From Centroberyx gerrardi (Eukaryota; Chordata; Actinopteri; Beryciformes; Berycidae): 64,000 nucleotides of DNA. Made by a program: the position numbers and the translations under genes. The notes under the pieces are model-generated. The model was not told where the DNA came from. It worked only from the letters and a program-made list of their open reading frames with translations, and did no database searches. The stretch covers positions 11,072,656 through 11,136,655 of the forward strand of contig NC_135998.1 of NCBI RefSeq assembly GCF_048128805.1. Direction: 5' to 3'. Of the stretch, positions 50,569-62,340 are shown one piece after another. The number at the start of each line of letters is the position of its first letter. Within the stretch, counting starts at the first letter, position 1.

Positions 50569-53343
50569 TCATGGTTTTAAGTCTGAGGGGTTTTGTCCAG
50601 CAGCAGTTTTAGCAGCGGTGGAACTCTTGAATAGGTTGAAGAAGCTCGGGAGAGGCATTACCCTGTGTGTGTTTTTCATGTAGAGGACTGCGTTCTTGGT
50701 ATCTGCTTTGCCCGTGTCTACATACTCTGCAGCACTGGTTAAATTTTTTTCTATGCTGTTCATCAACTCCCCCTGGTAGAAGACACAAGTATTTATTTAA
50801 TCAATTAGCAGTACGGATAAAGCAAGAATATTGATCAATTTGTGAATAATTTTAATTTCACCTGCTAAGTGCTCTATAAATTATGGTTACAAGAAATTAC
50901 AAGTGGGTGAAGATAACAGAAACATCTTATGAGCAAGAAAAAAAACAAAAAGAAGAAGAAAACAATGTTTCAACCCACACCTCCCTACAGAATATTCATT
51001 TATTTTTATGGCCTTAAAAAAAAAAGAAAAGATGTGCAAGAGAGGCAGCCATTTTACCTGGGTCTCCACAAGCATGGCGATGTCAGCAAACATCTCGTGC
51101 AGCTCTCTGATGCTCGACTCCAGACGGACTATGTCCTGATGACGGGACTCGATCTCATTCAGGGCCTGGCGTGGAATCTGAGTGCCTGAGATGATCTGTG
51201 TAAAGAAATGTGTACCGTCATCTACGTGGCCACACAGCACATGCAAAAACATAAATTGTAACTGCTTTTCTGAGTGGCCAATAAAATAGTAAATGTCCAC
51301 TGACAAAGACTATTTGCGTAAAGCTGATAATATTCTCAGTGACCCATCCCATATACTGTACGGTGCCTTTGAACGGCTGCCCAGAATGCAAAACAGTGCA
51401 TAAGAAGGCAACCTTTGTTCCCGAGGCCATCAGGCTCTCTTCCCTCTGACAGTAACTGACATGGACAATGCTCTAATGCCTAGCTTTTTAATTGCCCCTT
51501 GGGGATACATTAAGTTTTATTGAATTGAATAGTTATGGTTTGTGACTCAAAAGAAAAAGTAGAAAATTCCGACTAACATCAGATGTGAAGATGGCAGGAC
51601 TGTCACTGTGAAGCATCTCCTCCAACTCTTCATCTGTAGGCACTTTATCCACTGAAAGAGAGACAAAACAAACGAGATAAAAAGATTTTTCCTGTCTTGA
51701 TGTGCAGGTTAGTCGCACTGTGACTGCCATCTCAAAAAGATGATTTTTCAACATCAGTGGGCACACTTAACATGGATTACGGTATCTGGGGTCAGGTAAC
51801 CTAACTTCCAGGGTAACCATAATTACAATGGAAGCACAATTACTTCCTAAGTGTAGTAATTGATTGCATTATTACTTTTGTATCATTTGCAAAAGAGGCA
51901 ATCACATCTGCAACCACATTTTCACACTGACATGTAAGACTTGGAGCATTAGATTCTCTAAACTGCAATCAGTTAAGTTATTTGCATAGTTGGAACCATG
52001 TCCTGTGTGTAGTCTGCAGGGAGATAGGCCAGACAAGTAAAACGCCTCAGGGAATAGGATAGAGAAGCCTAAAAAGTTTGGGAACCAATGGCCTAAATTA
52101 GTTGTTAGCTTAAGAATTTTTTGACCTTGGACTGATCAGTAAAGAAAGGCAGAGAATAAAGAAAATCCTACACTCATCCCATTTGTAGTATGGACAGCAC
52201 ACCAGCAAGAGGGGCCGTTTATAGTTCCCCACTGACCTAGCAGGCAGGGGACTTGCAAAGGAGAATTTTAAATGGTGCAATAGCTGTAAATCTCTCTCTG
52301 TCCTGAATTCCAGTGTTAGCAGCCAGTGTGTTTTTATCCACTAATAAAGTCTTCCACTGTTAGGAGTGTCAGAAGCTAAGGCCTCTTTTGTTTGATTCTC
52401 CATTTAATTCCATGCGGGAAGTTTTTCTGTGGTTATATTTTTGGACATCATTACAAAAGGAAAAAATGCCAAAAGCCAGTTGATCATATTTCTCCTAGGT
52501 CAAGGAAAGATGTCCATTTATTTGAGTAGAATACACAAGGTGAATCAGGCCAATATCAGGGTGTAGTTGAAGTGATTAAGAGTCTTGTTAATGGTAGGAT
52601 AAAAGTGGATTTTGCCTCCTACAACGACATAAGATATCTTGACATTTGCTTATAAAATCAGTTCATCAGGATGAGTACCATTTTGCTTAAGTGTAGGGCC
52701 GATTAGACAGATGGCCAACAGCAGGTGTTTTTCCTGTGTGTTTTTCTTGGCACCTGTTGTGGTATGGTCTTCAACTTTGTGCTTGCCTTATGTTTTTTGA
52801 GAGGAAATTGGCCATGACTGTGTACACTCCTTTATTGGGTCAACAAAGGCATGTCAAGCGTCTTTATCTTCAAAAACTCCATTGAAGGTAAAGGTGGTAT
52901 CTATTACTAAAAGCATGTTCAGTGTTAATTCAAAACTGCTAAATAGCCCTAACATTAGTTTGTTAAAAAAAAAAAAAAAAAAGGGAGAACGAGTGACATT
53001 ACAGTGTGTGGCAAGAGTAATACACCTGGTAACATGGAATCAAGTATAGGGATGGGGCAGAGGAGAAAGTAGTCATTTGTTACACTCCTAGTGACTGAGA
53101 AAAGCAATAATATTCCTGACTGAGTAACATGATACCCACCCAACACTGCCCGCCTCTGACTATCTGAGCAGCCATTACCATAGAAACGCCTACACAGGTG
53201 TCTCCTGTTGCATTCCGAGCTCATGTTTACTTGCTAGTAAGGAGTAGGCAGGGCTTCCCTCCTCAATAAAACACTACAACTGGTATGAAAAGATCCAGGT
53301 GTGTGATATAAAGGCCATTTACCTGACACTGCCCAGAGTGGGA

Positions 53344-53381
<38 letters not shown>

Positions 53382-55927
53382 GGTTGTTTGTTTTCGCCGA
53401 CTCACCGATTTCTAGCTGCCTCTGAATTTGTGCTTTGCACCTCTCTCTGAAGGAGATTTGTGCGTTGTAGTAGCCCCTCAAGACTTCCATAAACCACCGA
53501 GTCAGGTGTGAGTGCTAGTGGAAAGTGGTGAACAGATTGGAGAATTCAGAGCAGACTGGAAATTAAAAGATTAAAAGGAATCGTAGTAGGAGTAATGATC
53601 TGGTCAGATGCATAAAGATCGAGGCCTCTTTGAAATACCTTTTTTGGCTTTCCTGGCTCATCCCACACAGCCACATGCCGTCATTTCTGATCGTTTCCAA
53701 ACTGGAAAGGGAAGGTTGTTGTTTGGAGGATTTGGACTTTGAGCTGAAAAGGTAATAAACCCAGAGTCCACCATCTTTATGCACCTGGCTCATTACAGCA
53801 AATAAATCATGTAATGCCAGACCTGGTTCTTCTGGATACGCTGGTTCACGGAGGCACTGTTGCTGTTCTCATCTAGAGGCAAGCTCGCCTGCATGGCTGA
53901 AAGAAAACACACAAGGATGACATCGCAAGATCACAAACACAGGACCCAAGTTAGGCCTTTAATAAGCACTCACAGACAGCCTCCACTATTATGCACATGC
54001 CGGCACGGGAAGCTTATTGGACAAATACAGTCTGCTGCATAATGTCGCCATCTTTTCTCTATTGCTAGTAGTGGGGGAGGTTAATGTTATTCCAGGACAG
54101 TGTGTTTACTTATCGCCAGCAGGTGAGTGCAATAGCTTTCCATTTCCATGCATTTGCAAGTCAAATCATAAGTCATGAACTACGCAGTCCCACCATTTCA
54201 GGAAGTACGATGAACTGACAGTCTGCACAGTTCCCCCTCATTGTCTCAAACTGTACTGGTGCAGAGCCACATTTCAAAAAAGGGACTCTTGCATACTAAA
54301 AACTGTTCCATCTGTTCTAGTCACATCTCTACTGTCTGACAAATAAATACCTACAAGAGCAAATTGTGCAAGGTTTCAGAGATAATATCTGCACCTACAT
54401 TTCAACTTGGCCCAGACGAAGTGGACATTTTTCTTGATTTCATTGTTCAGCTTCTCCAGCTCATCTTTTTTTCCTGAGAATAAGATTAAAAAGTCAGTTA
54501 ATGGTAGCAAACACACAATCGCAATAGACCAATGGTCAGAGGTGATGTCAGTAGACTGTTTGCTTTTGTATGGCTCTCATACAGCCAATTCAGAGTCCAT
54601 TACATTGTGAACTGTTGTAAGGTGGTGAAGCCACCTGACTGACTGAAGCGGTTATGCCTAATTTAGACCAAGAGGTTTAGTCACCACTGTCCATCACTCC
54701 AGAGTCACGCCCAAGGCATCATATTTCATGCAAAATTCATTTCATTGGTTGAAGTGGTTTTTCAACATTTGTGCTCGGACATTTTTGCAACTATATTTTG
54801 CAACTATGATCCAGATACTGCCACCAAATAAAATGCATATTCACAGAATTACTGCCTAATAATTTGTGTCCTCTGCTTCTACTGTCTGCATTATACCCAT
54901 GTTTATCACCTGTTAGGGCAGTCTGGTGATTATCAAAGTATAAGTATTACATTTACAGATTTGTCTGCATTTATATAGGTTTAATGAGTTTGATATACTT
55001 TGATTATGGCAGCTTTATCAATATCCTGTGTATTATTTCACTACCACATGTCCCTGTTTGACCAGCCCAATTGAAGTAAATTTAGCAATGGGATTCAGAG
55101 AATGTTTACATATCACCATACATGTTGCTGTAAGTCACTGTCTGCTGACAAGAATTAATTGTTTTTTAAATAACTAAGTAATTGCATATAAATTGTAATT
55201 AGTGTTTTATATTTCTAAACTGGATTGATAAAATGAATATGCATAAGTGCGGGGCTCTTCTCATACCAATACATTTTAGAATGAATGTGGTAGTAAAAAT
55301 TGAATTTGGAGCCTAGGCTTTGTTGTACATTATTTTAGTAGCCTATATTAAAAACAAAGAAGCCTACTGCAGGGTGTGCAAGTCAAAAAGAGTGCACTGC
55401 ATAATACTGGTGACTAGTATGCTGGCTGGCACTTAGAGTATACTTACCACCTCTTCCCTTACGACTACATCACTGGTATGAGTTTTAAGTATTGACTTGA
55501 ATGCATACTGAAGCAGCTGATGTGACAACTACAGATAACCAGGGCAGCAAAAACTTAAATTAGTTCATGGCGGCTGTGCCACTCAAAGAGTCCACTTTTA
55601 TCCACGACGAAGATCTCCATAAGCAAAACGTCTGACAATTAACTGAATGTGCGGAGAAGACTGACTGGTCTCTACTTACTCTGCTGTGGGTTTGGAGCAG
55701 AGAGGATGGCGCCATGTCTCCTCACCACCGCCTCCGCTTGAGAGGAGATTGTTTCAATGAGGCCTCTCACCTCTGCCACCTACACACGCACAGAGCACAA
55801 GTTAGACAATGTTGGGAAGCCACACAAGACCAAAACACACACACACACACACACACGTAACATTTACCGTTTTGAAAAGTTCCTCAATGTTAACGTTGCT
55901 CTTCACTGGAACAGTCACATCGTCCAT
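50569..55927 (-). CDS. Qa-SNARE, syntaxin-1/2/3/4-like (8 coding exons)
   Basis: Syntaxin-family t-SNARE that would join SNAP-25/VAMP-type partners in exocytic fusion. Coding exons in order are 55927-55868, 55779-55680, 54473-54399, 53896-53823, 53514-53406, 51651-51578, 51195-51058 and 50772-50569; phases agree across all GT-AG introns (834 nt, 277 aa). Residues about 15-120 form an Habc-like region ([33 protein letters not shown]). [19 protein letters not shown] is the family linker. The SNARE helix runs from about 170 ([37 protein letters not shown]) with the zero-layer Gln at 210, to YMKNTHR near 247. Intron positions match syntaxin-1/2/3. Oddities are the missing Munc18-binding N-peptide (the first coding exon starts MDDVTVPV) and a Ser/Ala-rich tail instead of a membrane anchor. 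Paralogue not assignable. High confidence for family, moderate for the two ends. Confidence 0.88.
51345..51535 (+). mobile_element. LINE 3'-end fragment in a syntaxin intron
   Basis: 'gttcccgaggccatcaggct', 'ttttaattgccccttgggga' and an ATTGAATTGAAT tail form a typical non-LTR retrotransposon 3' end. It lies opposite in strand to the syntaxin gene, between the exons at 51058-51195 and 51578-51651. Confidence 0.6.
51652..53405 (-). other. Large syntaxin intron
   Basis: 1754 bp, phase 1. It contains a poly-A run at about 52964-52982 (poly-T on the sense strand) and the GT run at 53348. No additional exon was seen. Confidence 0.7.
53348..53378. repeat. (GT)n microsatellite inside a syntaxin intron
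   Basis: GT run about 30 bp beyond the donor of the exon ending at 53406, on the intron side. Read on the - strand it is CA-rich. Confidence 0.9.
54474..55679 (-). other. Syntaxin intron
   Basis: 1206 bp, phase 1. AT-rich, with no recognised feature inside. Confidence 0.65.
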
Positions 55928-56330
55928 ACTGCTGCTGCTGTTAGGAAAAGAGGGAATTAATAGGCCTACACGACTTTAAAAATGCTTGCCAATTGCTCAA
56001 GAAAGCCCCCGACTGTTAGCACAGACAATCATATTGAACGTGTATACACTTTCACACAGGCTCTGACTGCAGTAGATGACGGGTGGCTGGATTAGCTCAT
56101 CTTTACCGCTCTAAGAAAACGGTGAAATAACGAGTCCTCCATAAAATCAATATACAGTATTTAGCTCCCAAAACCTGTTGCCAAGTTTGTGTTTAATGCG
56201 CTACTCACGGCTGCCGCGCGATCCGTTTGATCTCATCAACATAAAAGTAACAAACTGAGTCAGGTCCTCATAACTTGCTTTCGCTATTCACTGAAAGTGC
56301 TCACCTGTCGCGGGCACGCGGGCGCGCCTC
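55928..56330 (-). promoter_or_regulatory. Syntaxin 5' region: non-coding first exon and GC-rich promoter
   Basis: The first coding exon is preceded by a splice acceptor (TTTTCCTAACAG at 55938-55949). A strong donor (GCAGCC|GTGAGTAG) lies with its exon edge at 56209, giving a likely untranslated first exon upstream. GC-rich sequence with CGCGGGCACGCGGGCGCGCC at about 56310-56330 looks like a TATA-less promoter. No ATG in frame with the SNARE frame exists in the proposed first exon. Confidence 0.5.
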
Positions 56331-56399
56331 CGTCAAAAACGGTAAACAATGGGAGACACGCCTTTTTGGCGGGGGGACACTGTGGATAGCCTGTTGAAT

Positions 56400-56839
56400 G
56401 CACTGTAGGCTATGTCATTGCATTTAACCTAATGGTAGGCTACATAGAGCAAATACAACATAAATGCAATGTAGAGACAATGGGGGCATTGTGTGTGTTA
56501 GAAATAGTTGAGTTTAGTTAGACTTCTGCCCTTGTGTACTCCTGTCTGTGTTAGTGTTCATGTGTTTTGTACAGACCCTATGTAACTCTGTGTGTAGACC
56601 CTCTGTGCTTTCCCAATAAATGTACTTGGTAACCTGAAAAGAGAGTTTTCTCACTCTCACGTGACTGCAACGCCACAATACAAGTAGCCTATCACAGCAA
56701 AACAAAAGAGCAGACATAGGAAATTGACAGGTTCTAAAAAATACCCCAAAGGGAAGGCTGTAAAGCCATCTTATATTTGTGATAAGTTATCTAAAGTTGG
56801 CGCATGGTGTTATGTTATCCTATAAGAGATTACACATGC
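56400..56839. other. Intergenic, no feature recognised
   Basis: No supported exon or repeat. Confidence 0.4.
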
Positions 56840-58060
56840 AGCAACAGATCACAGTCTCTACATCACTGATCTTTGGTTAGTTTCACCTGCTTGTCTACAG
56901 TTTAGTTCAGACATCACTCACAGCTATACCCCAACTGACCATAAGATGATTTTGATTAATCATGAAGGGACTAAGACAAGTGGAAAGGTATTTGTGGTTA
57001 TTAAATTGTTAATAAATTGTTAGATTAAATTCTTAGAGGGTGATTTTTTTAATTGAACAAGTAAGTGACATTAAGTGAGATTTTTTTTATTTAGTGCGAG
57101 AAATATAGCAATTAAAGCAAAACAAGAATAGGGCCTTAATTAAAGAAAGGAGTGGAAGAGTTGAACCTTTTGTTTAAGAAGAGTAATCTATCTGCAGAGG
57201 ATGCAATTAAGTTAAATAGGCTGAAATTAAATATTGATCAATTGTATCGGGATGGCAAAGGGTGCATTTATAAGATCTGGTGCCAAATGGCTGGAGGAGT
57301 GTGAAAAACACACCAGCTACTTTTTTGCCTTGGAGAAAAGGAATTATAAATGAAAGAAGATTTCAGCCATCAAAATTAATAATACAATATGTAAAGACCT
57401 CCTTGTCATCTCAAAATATATCACAGGCTATGCGAACCAATACAATTCACGGTTTAATGACAAAACGTGTTTTGAATTCTTAGGCTCTGTTGTGAAGTTC
57501 AATCCATCTATGTCTGATGGTTTCGAGGCTTTCTGTGAAGAGGAATTGTCAGAGTTCATTCATGGTATGAAAAGTGATAAATCACCTGGAATAGATGGTC
57601 TATCAGTAGAATTTTATCTGAGGTTCTGGGACATTACAGAAAACCCATTATACGAAATATTTAAGGAGTGTATTCATAGTAATGAAATGAGTTCAACAAT
57701 GAAACAAGGCTTAATTACTTTACTCCCTAAACCGGATAAGGATTTGCTCTAGGACATTGGCGCCCGATAAGTTTTGCTCTCATTTATGCCAAGAGACTTA
57801 AGTTGGGCCTCAGCCAAAATATGAATGAAACCAAAACGTGTTTCATGTCCAATAGTCAGTTCTATTATACCATGGATACTAGACCTTCTAGACTTTTCAC
57901 ATCCTATTAATTCAGATGTCTTTATCTTATTCTTGGACTTTTACAAAGCATTTGATACCACTGAACAGCAGTTTCTATTTGAAGCGTTATTCGATTTTGG
58001 GAAAAACGTTATCAGTATTATCATGTTAATAGCTCGGTGAGTCTGTATCCATATAATACA
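56840..58060 (+). mobile_element. Broken L1/Tx1-type LINE (endonuclease end plus reverse transcriptase)
   Basis: Decayed coding order: an endonuclease-end-like segment 'LWLVSPACLQFSSDITHSY' then 'TPTDHKMILI' (56870-56960), linker 'GAKWLEECEKHTSYFFALEK' then 'RN' (57277-57340), reverse transcriptase 'FIHGMKSDKSPGIDGL' and 'EFYLRFWDI' with 'LITLLPKPDKD' (57555-57750), and 'LDFYKAFDTTEQQFLFEALF' (57935-57995). These blocks occur in this order in L1/Tx1-clade ORF2. Stops and frameshifts separate them, so it is inactive. Confidence 0.8.
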
Positions 58061-58491
58061 GGTAAGAGATTTTCTCTGCTAGCTGAGAAACTGTAATCTC
58101 CCTACCAAAGATAGTTAGTAATTAGAGCAGTCCTCAGACATAATCATGAACATCCATGGTTTTATATTCACCAGTCTCTGTCATCTCACCTTTGTATCCA
58201 TGTCGCAGGTCCCGCATCACTAGTTCGAAGAGGAATTGTGAAGAGGATGAGTTTTAGACCATCTCTAACATTCTGCAGGGCAAGTTAGATTGCCTTGATG
58301 TGAACTCCCTGGTCAAACTTGACCCCTCCTCCTGTAACATACATGTTTACCCATGGGTATCAGGATATGGGTATAAACTTGATATGTTGATCACCGGGGC
58401 ACAGAGCCAAAGGGCAGAGGGCAATAATCAACTGTGCCTTAAAAACATTGTGCTGTACATTATAACAAGAAGAGAATATCTCCCACTCTCC
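58061..58491. other. Intergenic, no feature recognised
   Basis: May be further decayed LINE sequence, but nothing can be named. Confidence 0.35.
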
Positions 58492-58611
58492 CACTACAGT
58501 GCCTGTTAAGGTAAACCTAGGCTGATCCTTCATCTAAACCTGTTAGTTTAAAAATACTTTTAGGTTTAGATACAGGATCAGCCTAGATTTTCCTTAACAA
58601 GCACTGTAGTG
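58492..58611. repeat. 120-bp near-perfect palindrome (fold-back element)
   Basis: The left half starts CACTACAGTGCCTGTTAAGG and the right half ends CCTTAACAAGCACTGTAGTG. Both contain CTAGGCTGATCCT or its complement and ATCTAAACC or its complement. The two arms differ at only a handful of positions over about 50 bp, and almost no loop separates them. Confidence 0.85.
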
Positions 58612-59050
58612 TTGTCAGGGAGGCTTTGTGCCAAATGTTCCCCATCCCCAAAAGATGTGAAAAATGATGTGAAAATGCATCTGTTTTATATTTTTCTTTA
58701 AAATGCTTTTTTTGTTAGAATTGAAAAATAAATTTAGTTTGAAATGTAGTTACCATTGAGTGGGCCTTACCGGAACCAGCAGTGCTAGTCTTGCTTTCAC
58801 TTTAGCTGATTGTTTCTACCACAAGAGAGAGCTGTTGTAACAAAAATGTTGTTGCTGTTTAAGGTTTGAAATTATGTTTGCATTAAGTCATCATTAATAA
58901 ATACACAATAGATTTTGTGTTCAATTGTCCTTCATGAATCAGTTTTTCTGCTAAAAATAAGATATTTGCTAAACTTAAAAAATAAATGTAATATCAAAAC
59001 ATAAACCAATAAACAAGAGATTTGTATTTGATATGAACAGTCAGTTGTGA
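58612..59050. other. Intergenic, AT-rich, no feature recognised
   Basis: No supported exon. It may include the 3' UTR of the candidate gene at 59051-60680. Confidence 0.35.
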
Positions 59051-60680
59051 CTACAGATGAACAGCTGTGGAAGGACCCAGTCCTGAGGTGGATGTTTTTG
59101 TTGCTGTGATAGTATCTGATCTTCTCACTGCACCGTCATTTTTAAACAGTTTCTGTATAGAGTCCTCTTCTGTCTCTTCATGGCGGTGGAGCTGAGGCTC
59201 TGCTTTGAGACCTGGAGGGATCACCCCATCTGCCACCCCAGCACTGAGAGGTCCCAGACCTGCAGAGGGAGAAATGAGTAGATTTGATTGAGAGACCCAG
59301 ACTGGCCTTTTGACACGAGCGGCACAGTGAAAATCTTCTGTATGCAATCAAGTGACAGTTTCATAAATAATGCAGTGAATTCAGGCTGTTATTAGACAGC
59401 TCTGTTTCTTAATGCATGGCACAATGGGCAGAATGTTCTCCATCACTTTACCAGGAGCCATGAGCAAGATTGGCCACAGAATGTAGTTTTATGTGGAGAT
59501 TTTCCGGTTGAACAAAATGTCTCTCAGATCCGCCTTGTGCTTACAATTATCAGGGTGTGGCAGGATGTTTGCTCACTCACTGACATGGTGTTTGAATCTG
59601 TCAACAAGAATCTGCTTAAAGACAGGCTTTCATTTCTCCAGCTCATGTCTTATCATGTCTGTACAAAAATGCATGTACAAAATTACACCAAATATAAAGT
59701 GATATAGTATATATAGTAAAGTGACCAGTTAAATGTTTTTGAAACAATGTACTAGGCAGAGTTATGTATTATTATTTTGCGAGTTAAATGAAACTAGTAT
59801 TTCATATGCCATCAATATTTAATGAACTTTTATAATCTTTTGATGCATTGTCAATTTGTTGCAAAGTAAGCTTTGCCATAACTTTTGCTTATCTACCTTG
59901 CTACTAGAGATAGCTTCAACATTAGAAGCTAAAGTTGGCCACTGCATTTTGCTTTTCTCTTCCCCAAAATATGATTAAGGTTATCAGCACCTGGGTCAGC
60001 ACTTCAATCTAATCTCATTGTGACAGACTCAGGTTTTGTGAGAGACAGATTTGGAATAATATGACTTTTGAGTAACCAATATGCAGTTGGAAATTAAAAT
60101 ATACAATTTCAACAGATGAGACCACAGAACTTGAATAGATAGAATGGTCTTTCCCATTCAAATCAACGTTCCTGGATGGTCAGAGCGGCAACAATTTTTA
60201 TATGTACATTTGGGCTAGCTTCCATATGAACCAATTTACAGCAAGTTGCTGAGGTGAGAGGTTTTGCAGCAAGCAATGTTTTCCACTGCAAAAGTTCATG
60301 CCACCACTAGGTGGTGGTCTTTTAAGATGCTGCTGTCTTTTTAAATAGGTCAAAAGTTTTGACATCTGTGCAGTTAGTAGAAATGTTTATAGTTGAGTTA
60401 ATCTGTTTCAGCCGATGTCCGTTAGCTGTTCTTCTCCACTAAAGGTAGGCTTAGCTATGTTAGTTTATATCATTTAAGTAGTAGGCTAAAGTAGTTGAAG
60501 CTTACCAGCTAGATTTGCTAATATCCTGGTTTTGACGAAAAGAGCTAGTGAGAGAAGCACAATCTTTGATAATGCTACGTTAACCTCGTCGCTAACGTCA
60601 ACATTGAGTTTTGACAATTTGCTAAGCACTCGTACAGCTGACACATCTGCGTAGTTGTGCAGCAAGTGTGACACACTTTA
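59051..60680 (-). CDS. Candidate small two-exon gene, product unknown
   Basis: The 3' exon (59259-59051) follows a good acceptor (TTTCTCCCTCTGCAG) and is open for 69 codons to TAG, reading LGPLSAGVADGVIPPGLKAE and onward. An upstream segment ends in a GTAAGC donor with its exon edge at 60506. Joining it in phase 1 keeps the frame open across both (NVALSKIVLLSLALFVKTR, then ILANLAG). The upstream frame runs back to a stop near 60676 with no ATG, so the start would need a further exon or a non-ATG codon. A YY1-like AAAATGGCG motif at about 60730 on the - strand suggests a transcription start. No family is recognised. This could equally be a lncRNA or chance. Confidence 0.3.
60304..60316 (+). 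promoter_or_regulatory. CTCF-like motif
   Basis: CCACTAGGTGGTG closely fits the CCACTAGGTGGCA form of the CTCF core. Motif match only. Confidence 0.4.
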
Positions 60681-60727
60681 CGGCCTGAACGTCCGGATTT
60701 ACGTTGTCACCATAATAACTAACCCTT

Positions 60728-60736
60728 AAAATGCCA
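60728..60736 (-). promoter_or_regulatory. YY1-like motif
   Basis: CGCCATTTT on the + strand reads AAAATGGCG on the - strand, a form common at vertebrate transcription starts. It is upstream of the candidate two-exon gene. Coordinates approximate to within a few bases. Confidence 0.35.
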
Positions 60737-60769
60737 TAGTCGCCATTTTATGGTGTACCAGCTGGAAGG

Positions 60770-62269
60770 ACCGTTTTATCCATTCAAGTTCTGTGGATGA
60801 GACTTAGCAGATTCCAGTGAGGCTCCTGGTATCCATGGGCGGATTCTTGTAAGAAATCTGTAAGAGAATGTTCATGAATGGACCAGCCTGTGCCATGATG
60901 GTCATAGTTGGAGCATTTCTTAAAGTTTAACATTTTTAAAGAAAACACTTTAAAACGTATCTCAGTCACAAGGTCCCCCAGTGAGCACAGCCATGGGGAC
61001 AATATAGTCTTTGTGTAAAGCGTAATATTGATTTGATAGAAGGCAGACTACAAGGTTGTTGTAGCCATTGTAACCCTTTAGCAAAAAAGGCAGAAGAGAA
61101 GTCAGGGAAAACTAACAGGGAATCTCATAGGCTTACACAAGGCCATGATGAAGTTTCATAAAACTTTTAGAATTAGATATCCATACTAAAACAAATATAA
61201 ATGTCTTAATTTTGTTTCTTCAGCCAATCAGTTATAATTATAGACAACATTATATGCAAGTATTATCCACTAATTACCTGTACACATTCTCATAGTGTCC
61301 CTGGACATGGGCGTATGTCTTAACACCTGCAGTGTCTTGCATGGGTAATTCTGTTGTTTTTGGCCAGCATCAGGTCCAGGCAATAATGAGAAGCTAATTA
61401 CTAATTAGCAATCCGCCTGTGCACTATTCCAGGCATCAGCCATGCTAAAGCTAAAACAGGTGAGCTTATTCCATTCAATTTTATTTATTTATTTATTTTT
61501 AATCTGAATCAGCTACTGGGCCAAATTGGCCAAGGACAGTATTTGTGTCCCAGCTTCTACACCCATGCCAATATGCCTCCGTAAGATACCAGTGGTGGAG
61601 CTTAAGGTTTTGTAACATGCCTTGTAACACAGTTGAAGAGGTTTGTCAGACCCTCTTGTAGAAACAACAGACCACATCATGTGGGTGTGAGACTGGGAAA
61701 GGACTCACTGCAAAAGGTAGTTGTAGCTCTTGCTGCAATGAATCAAACTATCATAAGCTTATCCACTCCCAGAAAATAATTACGCAATGCTTTCTTAGCC
61801 CTAAACATTTTCTGAATTTCGTACACTTAAACCTAAAATTAAAGTCATTATAATTCTGATTTTGACTGAGCAAGCTATGTTTACACATGATTTGTTGTTG
61901 TAACACCATGACACCTCACATCATACTGAACATGGAAGATGATGGAGATAGTGAATGATGTTTAGCATACACACATTTTTTCACATGGCTGTATTCCCCA
62001 TTGAAATATATGTCATCTGCAGCTGCATCCGATTTTGGTGAGTAGTTTATATTCTGGTTTTCATGGTGCCAAATAACCCCCGTGTTAAAATTAAGTGGAA
62101 TATTCCTGTTTATTGAATTGAATTATTGTCACGCCAGGGGAGCGGTTGTGTGTGGTCGGTGGCAATGGTATTGATGAAGTGAACATCTGAAATTCCACAC
62201 CAGACAAAATATCTGACAGATGCTTTAATTCAAAATACCCAACCTTACCATGAGTGTATTTTAGCCCCA
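60770..62269. other. Intergenic, no gene recognised
   Basis: About 1.5 kb with no exon or nameable repeat. Confidence 0.4.
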
Positions 62270-62340
62270 GTAGGAATCCAACCCCTAAACCTGGCAGTGT
62301 TGATGCTATGCTCTACCAGCGGAGCTATACAGAACCACGC
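62270..62340 (-). mobile_element. tRNA-derived SINE head, reverse orientation
   Basis: On the - strand, 'tagctccgctggtagagcat' (A box) is followed by 'ggggttggattcctactggg' (B box). It is tRNA-like with mismatched stems, the usual form of decayed fish SINEs. Confidence 0.6.

Noticed and set aside
57492-57752. 86-codon frame as a host gene
   Set aside because: It is the reverse-transcriptase part of a decayed LINE (KSPGIDGL...EFY, LPKPDKD).
59051-59347. 98-codon frame as a single-exon gene
   Set aside because: The first 29 codons lie upstream of a strong splice acceptor (CTCTGCAG), so they are more likely intronic. Kept only as a candidate second exon.
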